Of a stretch of DNA of 64,000 bases, positions 8,159 to 16,533 are shown piece by piece. Position 1 is the first letter of the stretch. Every line of letters begins with the position of its first letter. Below the pieces are notes generated by a model. The model ran no database searches, was not told the origin of the DNA, and saw only the letters and a program-made list of their open reading frames with translations. Origin of the DNA: Streptomyces lunaelactis (GTDB lineage: Bacteria; Actinomycetota; Actinomycetes; Streptomycetales; Streptomycetaceae); contig NZ_CP026304.1 of NCBI RefSeq assembly GCF_003054555.1, forward strand, positions 3,224,001-3,288,000, given 5' to 3'. The position numbers and the translations under genes are program-made.

Positions 8159-8805
8159 CCTGGGACTGGTCCGCGGTCGCGGACTTCATGCCGCGCTTCT
8201 GGGACGGCGTGTTCATCACGCTGCAGATCCTGGTGCTCGGCTCGCTGATCTCCTTCACGCTCGGCCTGGTCTGGGCGATCGGGTTCAGGGCGCCCACCCG
8301 TTTCGTACGGTGGCCGGTGAACGTCGTCACGGAGTTCATCCGCACCACCCCGCTGCTGGTGCAGCTCTTCTTCCTCTACTTCGTACTGCCGGAGTGGGGC
8401 GTGCAGTTCTCGGCGCTGACCACCGGCACGATCGCGATCGGGCTGCACTACTCGACGTACACCGCGCAGGTCTACCGGGCCGGCATCGAAGCCGTGCCGG
8501 CCGGTCAGTGGGAGGCGGCGAAGGCGCTGAGCCTGCCCGCCCACCGCACCTGGTTCGCGGTGATCCTGCCGCAGGCGATCCGGCGCATCACGCCGGCGCT
8601 CGGCAACTACGTCATCGCGATGCTGAAGGACACGCCGCTGCTCGCCGCGATCGGCGTCCTGGAGATGCTGCAGCAGTCCCGGCTGGAGAGCGCGTCAACC
8701 TTCCAGTACACCGAACCGCTGACCGTGATCGGCATCGCCTTCATTCTCATCGCCTACCCGGCTTCTCTTCTCGTACGAACCCTGGAGCGCCGCCTTGTCC
8801 GCTGA
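8155..8805 (+). CDS. ehuD: Ehu-type ABC transporter permease
   Basis: A 216-residue amino-acid-type permease starting at a GTG that overlaps the ehuC stop. A strong ribosome site, GGAGGTGG, lies within the end of ehuC. Membrane helices alternate with the EAA loop GQWEAAKALSLPAHRTWFAVI, followed by LPQAIRRITPALGNY. It forms the heteromeric translocation pore with EhuC. Its last 11 bp overlap the start of the ATPase gene, which keeps the four genes in one transcript. Confidence 0.8.
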   Translation: MTWDWSAVADFMPRFWDGVFITLQILVLGSLISFTLGLVWAIGFRAPTRFVRWPVNVVTEFIRTTPLLVQLFFLYFVLPEWGVQFSALTTGTIAIGLHYSTYTAQVYRAGIEAVPAGQWEAAKALSLPAHRTWFAVILPQAIRRITPALGNYVIAMLKDTPLLAAIGVLEMLQQSRLESASTFQYTEPLTVIGIAFILIAYPASLLVRTLERRLVR

Positions 8806-9559
8806 CCTCACGCTCGAAAAGCCCCATGAGCTGATCCGCTTCGACAATGTGACGAAGCGCTTCGGCGACAACACCGTGCTGGACGACCTCTGTTTCTCGG
8901 TGAAGCCCGGAAAGCACGTCACTCTGATCGGCCCGTCCGGCTCCGGCAAGACGACGATCCTGCGACTGCTGATGACCCTCGAATCGCCCGAAGAGGGCAC
9001 GATCCGGGTGAACGGCCACCGTCTCTTTCCGGCCGCCGAGAAGGAGCGCCGCGAGGCGCGCAAACACATCGGAATGGTCTTCCAGCAGTTCAACCTGTTC
9101 CCGAACATGACCGCCCTGCGGAACATCACCGAGGCGCCGATCCGAGTGCTCGGCCTGTCCAAGGACGAGGCGGAGGAGCGCGCCAAGGGGCTCCTCGATC
9201 TGGTGGGCCTCGGCGACCGCTGCGACGCCAGGCCGACGCAGTTGTCGGGCGGCCAGCAGCAGCGGGTGGCGATCGCGAGGGCACTGGCGATGCGGCCGCA
9301 GGTCCTCCTCCTTGACGAGGTGACCTCGGCGCTCGACCCTGAACTGGTCGCCGGAGTGCTGGACGTGCTGCGGGACATCGCGCGCTCCACCGACATCACG
9401 ATGGTCTGCGTGACGCACGAGATGAACTTCGCCCGGGACATCTCGGACGAGGTCCTGATGTTCGACTCCGGGAAGGTCATCGAGTCCGGATCTCCCGAGA
9501 AAATCTTCTCCGATCCGGAGCAGACGCGTACTCGCGAGTTTCTCGGCGCGGTGCTCTGA
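8795..9559 (+). CDS. ehuA: Ehu-type ABC transporter ATP-binding protein
   Basis: A 254-residue ABC ATPase for polar amino acid import. It has Walker A GPSGSGKTT (about residue 50), Q-loop VFQQFNLFPNMTAL, signature LSGGQQQRVAIARAL, Walker B VLLLDEVTSALDPE and switch His in VCVTHEMNFA. The start appears to be TTG at 8795 (MSADLTLEKP); a later start would remove little. It is the last gene of ehuBCDA and is followed by a strong hairpin terminator. Confidence 0.85.
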   Translation: MSADLTLEKPHELIRFDNVTKRFGDNTVLDDLCFSVKPGKHVTLIGPSGSGKTTILRLLMTLESPEEGTIRVNGHRLFPAAEKERREARKHIGMVFQQFNLFPNMTALRNITEAPIRVLGLSKDEAEERAKGLLDLVGLGDRCDARPTQLSGGQQQRVAIARALAMRPQVLLLDEVTSALDPELVAGVLDVLRDIARSTDITMVCVTHEMNFARDISDEVLMFDSGKVIESGSPEKIFSDPEQTRTREFLGAVL

Positions 9560-9607
9560 CCATTTGATCTGAGTGGCAAGTGTGACGCTGGCATATGCCA
9601 GGTGGAT

Positions 9608-9634
9608 GCGCCCCAGCATATGGGGCTGGGGCGC
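9608..9634. terminator. Terminator of the ehuBCDA operon
   Basis: A perfect 10-bp stem GCGCCCCAGC / GCTGGGGCGC with a 7-nt loop (ATATGGG), about 50 bp after the ehuA stop. Confidence 0.88.
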
Positions 9635-9726
9635 ACCATCATTTACGCCAACAGCCGCCCCCCAAACGGCTCTTGCCCGCTATCGTGGTACGGAAGCTTG
9701 CGGTCACAACCTGGTAGGGGGAAACC

Positions 9727-10485
9727 GTGGCGCTGAAGCCTGAGCCGACCGCGCCGTTCCACTCGGTGCAATACGTTCTGCGCGTCCTGGAAACGATCTC
9801 CAAGCACGGTGGCGGTGTCACCGATGTGCAGATCGCGCGCGAGACGGGTCTGCCGACCGGCCATCTGGCTCCCATGCTGGCGATGCTGCGGCGCGAGGGC
9901 TATGTGGAGCAGGTCGCGGACGGCGCCTATGTGATCGGCGACTCGCTGATCCTGCTCGGCTCCGGGGTCACCCGCCAGCAGGCACTCGAGGCGAAACTGC
10001 AGGACACCCTCATAGAACTGCGCGACTCGGTCGGCGCGGCGGTCTACATCAGCCGGTACATCGACGGCGAGGTCAAGATCACCCAGTTCGCCGACGGTCC
10101 GCTCGCGCCGAAGGTCAACGAGTGGGTGGACTTCCGCTCGGCGGCCCACGCGAGCGCGGTCGGCAAATGCCTGCTGACCCAGCTCGACCAGAACGGCCGC
10201 CGCGACCACCTCTCCCGCCACAAGATCGCGCGCCTCACCTCGCGGACGATCACCAGCGAGAAGCTGCTCTTCTCCAAGCTGGACAGCCAGCCCCCGACGG
10301 TCCCGATCCTGGACCTCCAGGAGTACGCGGTGGGCACGGTCTGCGCCGCGGTCCCGCTGACGGCGGGCGCGGCGGTGGGCTGCCTGGCGCTGTCGCTCCC
10401 GATCGAACACGCCCACCGGCTGCGCGCGGCGGCGGAGACGCTGAACCGCAGGGCGGCGCCGGTGGTGCTCTCGCTGGCGATCTAG
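9727..10485 (+). CDS. IclR-family transcriptional regulator
   Basis: A 252-residue regulator with the IclR winged helix-turn-helix at the N-terminus (YVLRVLETISKHGGGVTDVQ, then ARETGLPTGHLAPMLAMLRR) and the IclR effector domain behind it (VDFRSAAHASAVGKCLL, then AAVPLTAGAAVGCLALSLP). The GTG start has GGGGGA upstream. It stands just after the ehu terminator with its own promoter region and is the obvious candidate regulator of the transporter and catabolic genes. The effector is unknown. Confidence 0.87.
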   Translation: MALKPEPTAPFHSVQYVLRVLETISKHGGGVTDVQIARETGLPTGHLAPMLAMLRREGYVEQVADGAYVIGDSLILLGSGVTRQQALEAKLQDTLIELRDSVGAAVYISRYIDGEVKITQFADGPLAPKVNEWVDFRSAAHASAVGKCLLTQLDQNGRRDHLSRHKIARLTSRTITSEKLLFSKLDSQPPTVPILDLQEYAVGTVCAAVPLTAGAAVGCLALSLPIEHAHRLRAAAETLNRRAAPVVLSLAI

Positions 10486-10548
10486 GGCTCCCGCCGGCGG
10501 GGGGTCCGGAGCACGGTTCCGGACCGGGTATTATTTTCGAGTCAGCAG

Positions 10549-10622
10549 GCGCCGCTAGCTCAGTTGGTTAGAGCAGCTGACTCTTAATCAGCGGGTCCGG
10601 GGTTCGAGTCCCTGGCGGCGCA
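10549..10622 (+). tRNA. tRNA-Lys (anticodon CTT)
   Basis: A 74-nt cloverleaf. Acceptor GCGCCGC pairs with GCGGCGC with discriminator A. The D-arm is GCTCAGTTGGTTAGAGC, the anticodon stem-loop CTGACTCTTAATCAG with anticodon CTT, and the T-arm GGGGTTCGAGTCCC. The 3' CCA is not encoded. It is identical to the copy at 21776-21849. Confidence 0.97.
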
Positions 10623-10630
10623 CAACTGAT

Positions 10631-10668
10631 CATCTGGGGCTTCTCGGTCATCCGAGGGGCCCCAGATG
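10631..10668. terminator. Terminator after tRNA-Lys 1
   Basis: Outer stem CATCTGGGG / CCCCAGATG and inner stem CTCGG / CCGAG, starting 8 bp after the tRNA. It may also serve the convergent ATPase gene ending at 10696. Confidence 0.85.
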
Positions 10669-10695
10669 TGTTTCGGTCATCGATGCCTCCTGGAT

Positions 10696-11097
10696 TCATG
10701 AAACGGGCTGCTGCTCCGTAGGCAGCGCCTGGTGCAGGGAGAACGCGACAACGGTGCCGCCGTGGGAACTGCATCCCACCGACCATTCGTCGGAGAGGGA
10801 ATCGACCAGCAGCAGGCCGCGACCGTGCTCGTCGGCGGGATGGGCGTGAACGAGCCGGACTGGTTCGGAGCTGGCCGGGTTGTGCACTTCGATCCGCAAG
10901 GTGGTGCCCGCCCGGTACCACTCGATGCGCACCAGCCAGGGGACCTCCACCTTCGCGTACGCGATCGCGTTCGTCACCAACTCGGAGATCAGCAGCACAC
11001 ACTCGTCGACGGAGCAGAGCAGGTCGAGCCGGGCTGTGAGCATCCGGAACCAGCGGCGGGCCGTCGGCACCGATGCCGGAGTGGCGTGCAACGTCAT
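10696..11097 (-). CDS. RsbW-like anti-sigma/ATP-binding protein
   Basis: A 133-residue GHKL ATPase of the anti-sigma-factor serine kinase type. It has an N-box-like CVLLISELVTNAIAYAK (about 33-49), RIEVHNPASSEP in the G1 position and DEHGRGLLLVDSLSDEWSV in the G2 position. Streptomyces has dozens of these, some controlling sigma factors and others acting in XRE/DUF397 modules. No partner anti-anti-sigma or sigma gene is adjacent. The nearest neighbour is the divergent MerR gene. Target unknown. Confidence 0.83.
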   Translation of the reverse strand: MTLHATPASVPTARRWFRMLTARLDLLCSVDECVLLISELVTNAIAYAKVEVPWLVRIEWYRAGTTLRIEVHNPASSEPVRLVHAHPADEHGRGLLLVDSLSDEWSVGCSSHGGTVVAFSLHQALPTEQQPVS

Positions 11098-11165
11098 CCT
11101 GCCCAGCAGTTCTCCGCCGCGTTCACGACGGTCACGCCCGGCACGCCACCCGCTGCTCAGGCCGC

Positions 11166-11198
11166 CCTTGACCTTGCCGCAACGTCATGGTTTGTACT
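11166..11198 (+). promoter_or_regulatory. MerR operator and likely leaderless promoter
   Basis: A 25-bp near-palindrome at 11166-11190 (CCTTGACCTTGC-C-GCAACGTCATGG). It contains a -35-like TTGACC at 11168-11173 and is followed by a -10-like TGTACT at 11193-11198 with a 19-bp spacer, the long spacing typical of MerR-controlled promoters. Transcription would begin about seven bases on, at or next to the ATG at 11205, so the mRNA may be leaderless. This is inference from motif positions. Confidence 0.65.
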
Positions 11199-11204
11199 GG
11201 GCTC

Positions 11205-11954
11205 ATGCGAATCGGCGAGATCGCCGCCCTCGTCGGGGTCACCCCGCGGGCCGTGCGGCACTACCACCATCTCGGGCTGTTGCCCGAGCCCGTACGGCGC
11301 AGTAACGGCTACCGCGAGTACAGCATCCGGGAGGCTGTCCTGCTCGCCCGGATCCGGCGGCTGACCGAGCTCGGGCTCGGGCTTGACGAAGTGCGAGACG
11401 TCCTCGCGGATGACGAGGCGCGGGAACTGGTGGAGGTGCTGGAGGAACTGGACGAAGACCTCGGACGGCAGGAGGCGGTCATCCGGGAGCGGCGGGCACG
11501 GCTCGCCACGCTGCTGGCCGAGGCGCGGGCCGGGCGGCTCGCCGCCGAGGGTCCGGTGTCGCCGGAGTTCACCAGGCTGCTGGCGGGTCTCGGCGAGGTG
11601 CCGGACTCCCCGATGGCTGTGCAGGACCGGGAGCACCTGGCCTTCCTCGACGCCGTGGTCCCCGAGGAGAAGCGGGGCTCGCTGATGGCGACGCTGCACG
11701 GGATGAGGGAGCACGCGGGGGAGGTGTACGGCCTGCTGGACTCCCTCGCCGACGAGGAGCCGGACGACCCGCGGGTGGCCCGTGCCGCAGCAGCGCTGGC
11801 GGCCCTTCTGCCCGACCACCTGGCGGTGCATTTCCCTGACAAGGGCTCCGGCGGTCTGGCGGACGCCATCTTCGCGGACCTGGCCCCGGCCCAGTCGGCG
11901 GCCGTCCGCCGTGCGATGGAACTCGTGGCGGAACGGCAGGAAGGACCATCATGA
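11205..11954 (+). CDS. MerR-family transcriptional regulator
   Basis: A 249-residue protein with an N-terminal MerR winged helix (MRIGEIAALVGVTPRAVRHY, then LLPEPVRRSNGYREYS), a coiled-coil-forming Glu/Leu/Arg stretch (about 60-110) and a C-terminal helical region of about 130 residues. There is no metal-binding cysteine pattern, so it is more likely a ligand or drug sensor than a metal sensor. The ATG at 11205 is preferred because it begins the MerR motif. The downstream membrane protein gene overlaps by 4 bp and is the probable co-regulated target. Confidence 0.88.
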   Translation: MRIGEIAALVGVTPRAVRHYHHLGLLPEPVRRSNGYREYSIREAVLLARIRRLTELGLGLDEVRDVLADDEARELVEVLEELDEDLGRQEAVIRERRARLATLLAEARAGRLAAEGPVSPEFTRLLAGLGEVPDSPMAVQDREHLAFLDAVVPEEKRGSLMATLHGMREHAGEVYGLLDSLADEEPDDPRVARAAAALAALLPDHLAVHFPDKGSGGLADAIFADLAPAQSAAVRRAMELVAERQEGPS

Positions 11955-12823
11955 CGACTCCGGAGATCCGGGCGGCCCTGCCCCGGTCCGCCGCCTCCGT
12001 CCGGGGGCCGGTCCTGCGGAAGCTGCGCGGCATCGCGTTCCCCGCCCAGCTCGTGCTGGCCGTCTGCCTGATCAGCGGAGTGCCGATACCCGGCACCGTC
12101 CTGCTCGGCGGCAAGCTGCTCCTCCTGGTGCAGCTCGGCGCCGAGGCGCACGTCTGGCTGCGGCTGCGGCGTCACGGGCTGTCCCGGCGGGAGGCGCTCG
12201 CGCAGCTCGTGCCCGAGCCCGTGCTGCGGTTCGTCACACACGAGCTGCGGATCATGGCGAGCCTGGTCCGGTGGGCCGCCCGCCGCCGGCACGGCGTCAA
12301 CGGCGCCGACGCGGTCTTCTCACACGGCCGCGACCAGGCCATCACGATGTACGGCTTCGCGTTCGCGTGCGTCGTCGAGACCGTCGCCCTGTCGTACCTG
12401 CTTGCGGACTGGCCCGTCGTCCACGCCGTCTTCCTGGTCGTGGACGTCTACACCGTCCTGTTCGTCCTCGGTGTGCACGCGGCCTCCGTCACCCGGCCAC
12501 ACGCCCTCGCCGACGGTGCCCTGCGCGTCCGGCAGGCAGCCCACGTCGACGTCCACGTGCCGCTCGACCAGATCGCCTCCATCCGACGCGAGACACTGTT
12601 CACCCACGAGAAGAAGGACGACGAGCTGAACCTGCCCATCGGCTCACAGACCTCCATCACCCTCGCACTGACCGAACCGGTCAACGCGCCGAAGTTCCTC
12701 GGCGCTCCCCGCCTCGTCAAGGTGATCAGGCTGCACGCGGACGACCCGAAGGCCCTCCACGACGCCGTCACACGGGCGCGAACCGCACCCACGCCCGTCC
12801 CGGGTACGCCTGCGTCGGCCTGA
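11951..12823 (+). CDS. Integral membrane protein of unknown function, MerR partner
   Basis: A 290-residue protein with at least four probable membrane segments (around residues 29-45, 51-62, 133-150 and 155-175) and a soluble C-terminal half rich in beta-type sequence (HVPLDQIASIRRETLF, then SQTSITLALTEPVNAPKF). No transporter motif was recognised. Translational overlap with the MerR gene (ATGA) suggests a dedicated pair, perhaps a sensed-stress membrane protein. Function not assigned. Confidence 0.75.
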   Translation: MTTPEIRAALPRSAASVRGPVLRKLRGIAFPAQLVLAVCLISGVPIPGTVLLGGKLLLLVQLGAEAHVWLRLRRHGLSRREALAQLVPEPVLRFVTHELRIMASLVRWAARRRHGVNGADAVFSHGRDQAITMYGFAFACVVETVALSYLLADWPVVHAVFLVVDVYTVLFVLGVHAASVTRPHALADGALRVRQAAHVDVHVPLDQIASIRRETLFTHEKKDDELNLPIGSQTSITLALTEPVNAPKFLGAPRLVKVIRLHADDPKALHDAVTRARTAPTPVPGTPASA

Positions 12824-12859
12824 CTTCGCTCGCCGCCGCCCGCATCTCGCTGAAACCCG

Positions 12860-14209
12860 TCAGGACCCGCCCGCCAGTGCCGCCGTCAGCCGGGGTGCCG
12901 ACTGCTCCGCCGCGGCTGTGTCCTTGCGGTCGGCCGCCCCCCGCAGCTCCCGCAACTGCTCCGAGATCCGCTCGGCCTTGCCCGCCTCCGTGGTGTGCCG
13001 CGCCCTCTCCCAGGTGAGTTCGAGGACGGTGACGTCGCCGGCGACCGCGCCGCTGTCGTCGGCGGCCGCATCGGTCCTCAACTGCCGTGCCCACAGGTCC
13101 ATCCGGGCCGCCTCCACCGTCGGGAGCGGTTCGTAGCGCAGATGCAGATCGAGGTCGTTCTGCGCGACCCGGAGCACCGCCCCGCGCGCCAGTTCCGCAT
13201 CCCGCGCCTTGACGGCCGCGGTGAGCGCGTCGAGGTCGCGGTTCATCTGCTGGGTGAGCAGCGGCGGCACACGGTCCGAGGTGCGGTACGCGTCCCAGGC
13301 CGCCCGCACCTTCGCCACCTCGGCCGGGTCCGTCGCCCCGTCGTGTGCCGTACGGACGGCGGCCGACAGGGCGGCCAGCTCGCCCGGAACCGGCCCCGGC
13401 GCGGCGTCGGTCGGCACCGCCAGCGAGACCGCCTCCAGGTCGCCGCCCGCGTTCCCGGTGGAGAACTCGCCGTAACCGGGGGCGAATACCTTGTCCTCGC
13501 GGGTGCCGTCCATGTGCAGCTCGTTCACCGTGACCGCGCCCTCGACAGGCCCGTACGGGCCCTCGACGGTCTGCCCCACGGCCTTGACCGTGACCTCCTC
13601 GAAGACGACCTCCGGCACATTCTCCGGCCGGTACACATCACCGGTCCTCGGCTGCGCGGGCATGATCATCGCGGCGGGCGCGGACTTTCCCGCGATCCAG
13701 GTGCCGTCGGTGTCGGCGACGACCCCGTCCGCGTAGTTGAAGACGTCCTCGCCGAGATACCAGACGGAGCCGTCATCGGCCTGCGCGAACCAGTCGAGCG
13801 CGACCTCCTCGATGCGCCCGTCGGACAGCGCCATGTACTGGAGGGTCCGGACCTTCACCTGCTCGCCACCCAGCGCGATGGTCCTGCTGTCGGGCAGCAG
13901 GCTGAACTCGGTGCGGAACGGCTTGCCGCCGACCTGACCGCCGTAGATCACCTGCTGGACCTCGGAGCTGGGGTGCAGCGGGTTGGTGATGGACGTCGGA
14001 CGGGAGAAGACCGGCGCGGCCAGGTCGACGCGGTCCTTGTCGGGCGCGAGCGGCAGGCATGTGCCGGTCTTCTTGCCGGTGTCCGGGTCGATGATCTGTA
14101 CGCAGTCCGTACGCGTCGTGGCGCTCCCCGGACCGCTGGTGCAGCCGCCGGTCGCGAGCGTCGCGCCCAGCACCACCGCCACCGCTCCCGCGAGTCTCCT
14201 GCTGTTCAT
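12860..14209 (-). CDS. Secreted lipoprotein of unknown function
   Basis: A 449-residue lipoprotein: MNSRRLAGAVAVVLGATL leads to the lipobox LATGGC, with Cys at about residue 23. The middle (about 35-260) has beta-rich sequence with TSITNPLHP, GSVWYLGEDVFNYADG and WIAGKSAPAAMIMPAQ. The last 170 residues are helical and Ala/Arg/Asp-rich. The ATG has AGGAGG upstream. It follows the sensor kinase gene in the same direction after about 75 bp, so it may belong to that operon or be its target. No enzymatic motif was recognised. Confidence 0.75.
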   Translation of the reverse strand: MNSRRLAGAVAVVLGATLATGGCTSGPGSATTRTDCVQIIDPDTGKKTGTCLPLAPDKDRVDLAAPVFSRPTSITNPLHPSSEVQQVIYGGQVGGKPFRTEFSLLPDSRTIALGGEQVKVRTLQYMALSDGRIEEVALDWFAQADDGSVWYLGEDVFNYADGVVADTDGTWIAGKSAPAAMIMPAQPRTGDVYRPENVPEVVFEEVTVKAVGQTVEGPYGPVEGAVTVNELHMDGTREDKVFAPGYGEFSTGNAGGDLEAVSLAVPTDAAPGPVPGELAALSAAVRTAHDGATDPAEVAKVRAAWDAYRTSDRVPPLLTQQMNRDLDALTAAVKARDAELARGAVLRVAQNDLDLHLRYEPLPTVEAARMDLWARQLRTDAAADDSGAVAGDVTVLELTWERARHTTEAGKAERISEQLRELRGAADRKDTAAAEQSAPRLTAALAGGS

Positions 14210-14284
14210 GACGGCCTCCTCGTCTCGTACCCGGACCGTGGCAGGAGGGCGCTGAACGGACACTGAACGAAACTGAATCCGCCT

Positions 14285-15646
14285 TCAGGTACGGTCCTCG
14301 CCGGCCGGGAGCACGACCTCGAAACGGGCCCCGCCCAGCGCGCCATCGGACACCGTGGCGGTGCCGCCGTGCGCAGCCACCAGCTCCGCGACGATCGCAA
14401 GACCGAGCCCGCTGCCTCCGCCGTCCTCCACGCGACGCGACCGCGCGTCGTCGAGGCGTACGAACCGCTCGAAGATCCGCTCCCGCTCGCCGGCCGGCAC
14501 CCCCGGCCCGTCGTCCTCGACCCCCAGCACGATCCGGCCGTCCTCCTGCTCCGCGAGGTCGAAGGCCACCTGGGAGCGGGCGTGCCGGGCCGCGTTGTCG
14601 CCGAGGTTGCGCAGTACGCGCCGCAGACCCTGCGCGTCGGCCTCCAGTCGCACCGCCGGCACCCCTGCCGTGCTGATCCGCAGCCCCGCGGCCGTCGAGC
14701 GCAGCCGCCGCGCCTCGTCGAGCACCAGGTCGTCGAGGTCGACCGGTTGCAGGTGCGGGCGCAGGGCGTCCTCGTCGGCCCGTGCCAGCAGCAGCAGATC
14801 GTCGACCAGCCGCTGGATCCGAAGATCCTCCGCCAGTACGGTCGCCGCCAGCCCCTCCTGCGTCGTACGGCCGGGGTGTGCCAGCGCGACCTCGGCGTAC
14901 TGGCGGATGGTGGCGACGGGCGAGCGCAGCTCGTGCGAGGCGTCCGAGATGAAGCGCCGCTGCGCGCTCTGGGCCCGCTCCAGGCGGTCCAGCATGCGGT
15001 TCATGGTGGCGGCGAGCCGCGCGATCTCGTCGCGGCCGCGCGGCAGCGGCACCCGGCGGTGCAGCTGAGCGGAGGAGATCGCGTCCACCTCCGACCGGAT
15101 CGCCGCGACCGGGGCCAGCGCGCGTCCGACCGCCATCCAGGTGGCCGCGGCGGCCAGCAGGAGCAGCAGCGGCAGGCCCATCAGCAGCAGCCGGGTGACG
15201 ATCCGCGTCGACTCGGCGACCGCGATCAGCGCCCGCCCCACCAGCACCGTCCCGCGCCCGTCGGGCCCGTCGGCGGCCACCGCCACCACCAGGAACTCGT
15301 CCTCGTCCAGCGGGGTGGTGATCCTGCTCTCGCCGTCCCCGCCCGGGCGCGCCAGCGCGGGCAGCTCCTCGACGTTCGCGCTGGCGGCCACCACGGCGCC
15401 GTCGGCGTCCAGTACCTGGATGAACTGCTCGTCGCGGTCGGCGACCGGCAGGGACGGCACCCCGCGCCCGGACTCGATGACGGCGGCCACCTGCTCGGCA
15501 CGGGCGCGCGCCGCCTGCCGTACGTCGTCGGTCAGCTCGGCCCGCAGCACCGCGACCAGGGCCACCGCCCCCGCGATCAGTCCCACCGCGACGACGAGTA
15601 CGGCCGCCACCGTCGACCGGAATCTGACCCCGTGGCTAACCCCCAT
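14285..15646 (-). CDS. Two-component sensor histidine kinase
   Basis: A 453-residue membrane kinase. It has a first membrane helix near residues 13-35, an extracytoplasmic domain to about 150, a second helix (LLLMGLPLLLLLAAAATWMA), HAMP, then HisKA with the phosphoacceptor His in FISDASHELRSPVATIRQY. The HATPase motifs are N-box NLGDNAARHA, G1 VEDDGPGVP and G2 GGGSGLGLAI. The start ATG overlaps the response regulator stop by 11 bp, so the pair is translationally coupled. It should phosphorylate the OmpR-type regulator upstream. The stimulus is unknown. Confidence 0.92.
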   Translation of the reverse strand: MGVSHGVRFRSTVAAVLVVAVGLIAGAVALVAVLRAELTDDVRQAARARAEQVAAVIESGRGVPSLPVADRDEQFIQVLDADGAVVAASANVEELPALARPGGDGESRITTPLDEDEFLVVAVAADGPDGRGTVLVGRALIAVAESTRIVTRLLLMGLPLLLLLAAAATWMAVGRALAPVAAIRSEVDAISSAQLHRRVPLPRGRDEIARLAATMNRMLDRLERAQSAQRRFISDASHELRSPVATIRQYAEVALAHPGRTTQEGLAATVLAEDLRIQRLVDDLLLLARADEDALRPHLQPVDLDDLVLDEARRLRSTAAGLRISTAGVPAVRLEADAQGLRRVLRNLGDNAARHARSQVAFDLAEQEDGRIVLGVEDDGPGVPAGERERIFERFVRLDDARSRRVEDGGGSGLGLAIVAELVAAHGGTATVSDGALGGARFEVVLPAGEDRT

Positions 15647-16313
15647 CGGAGGCCAGCCGATAGCCGGAGCCGCGCACGGTCTCGATCGCGGCCCGCCCGA
15701 AGGGCCGGTCGAGCTTGTTGCGCAGATGGCGGACGTAGACCTCGACGATGTTCGGATCACCGTCGAAGTCGTCGTCCCAGACATGCGCGAGGATCTCCCG
15801 CTTGGACACGGTCTCGCCGGCTCTGCGCAGCAGGAACTCCAGCAGCGCCAGCTCCCGGGCGGTCAGTTCGACCCGTACCCCGCCGCGCGAGACCTCCTTG
15901 GCCGCCGGGTCGAGCCGCAGATCACCGGCGGTGAGGGCGGCGGGCCGCTCGCGCGGGTCGCGGCGCAGCAGCGCCCGCAGCCGGGCCAGCAGCACGGCGT
16001 ACGAGAAGGGCTTGGTCAGGTAGTCGTCGGCGCCGGTGTCGAGCCCTTCGACCTCGTCCCACTCGCCCTCCTTGGCGGTGAGCATCAGGATCGGTGTCCA
16101 GTTGCCCTCGGCGCGCAGCGCGGCACAGACGCGGTATCCGTTGAGGCCCGGCAGCATGATGTCGAGAAGGATGGCGTCGTACGGGTTCTCGCGCGCCCGC
16201 CACAGGCCGTCCGTACCGTCGAGCGCCACATCGACGGCGAAGCCCTCCGCCTCCAGGCCGATGCGCAGGCCTTCGGCGAAGCGCTCCTCGTCCTCGACGA
16301 TCAGCACCCGCAT
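15636..16313 (-). CDS. OmpR/PhoB-family response regulator
   Basis: A 225-residue regulator. The receiver domain (1-115) has acidic residues VEDEE, phosphoacceptor Asp in DAILLDIMLPGLNG and Lys in YLTKPFSYA. The winged-helix DNA-binding domain has VELTARELALLEFLLR and VEVYVRHLRNKLDRP. The ATG at 16313 gives the standard length. It is first in the operon with the sensor kinase and probably the lipoprotein gene. Its upstream region is occupied by a probable MITE (16359-16533), so the promoter lies within or just inside that element. Confidence 0.93.
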   Translation of the reverse strand: MRVLIVEDEERFAEGLRIGLEAEGFAVDVALDGTDGLWRARENPYDAILLDIMLPGLNGYRVCAALRAEGNWTPILMLTAKEGEWDEVEGLDTGADDYLTKPFSYAVLLARLRALLRRDPRERPAALTAGDLRLDPAAKEVSRGGVRVELTARELALLEFLLRRAGETVSKREILAHVWDDDFDGDPNIVEVYVRHLRNKLDRPFGRAAIETVRGSGYRLASDGG

Positions 16314-16358
16314 GCCCCGATTGTGGCGCGCCCCCGCTGAACCGGAGCTGAACACGCT

Positions 16359-16533
16359 GGCCGTGTCTGACAAATGGCGCCGTCCGCCCGCAGGGCGGGG
16401 TGCGCGGCGTCCGGTGCGTGCGATCGCAAGGCGGAGGATCATCCTCGTACTGGACGTACTTGGATGACTCCGACAACGCAGCGAGTGTGCGTGCCGGGCG
16501 TCGCGCGCCAGGCGCGATTTGTCAGACACGGCC
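16359..16533. mobile_element. Probable MITE with 23-bp terminal inverted repeats
   Basis: A 175-bp non-coding element. Its left end GGCCGTGTCTGACAAAT (16359-16375) is repeated exactly inverted at 16517-16533. The match extends inward to 23 bp with one mismatch (AT-G-GCGCC against AT-C-GCGCC). The interior holds short direct and inverted repeats (GGATCATCC, CGTACTGGACGTACTTGG) and no convincing gene. The right end touches the stop codon of the acyl-CoA ligase gene. No clear target duplication was seen beyond 1-2 bp. A structured terminator or small RNA is the main alternative. Confidence 0.65.
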
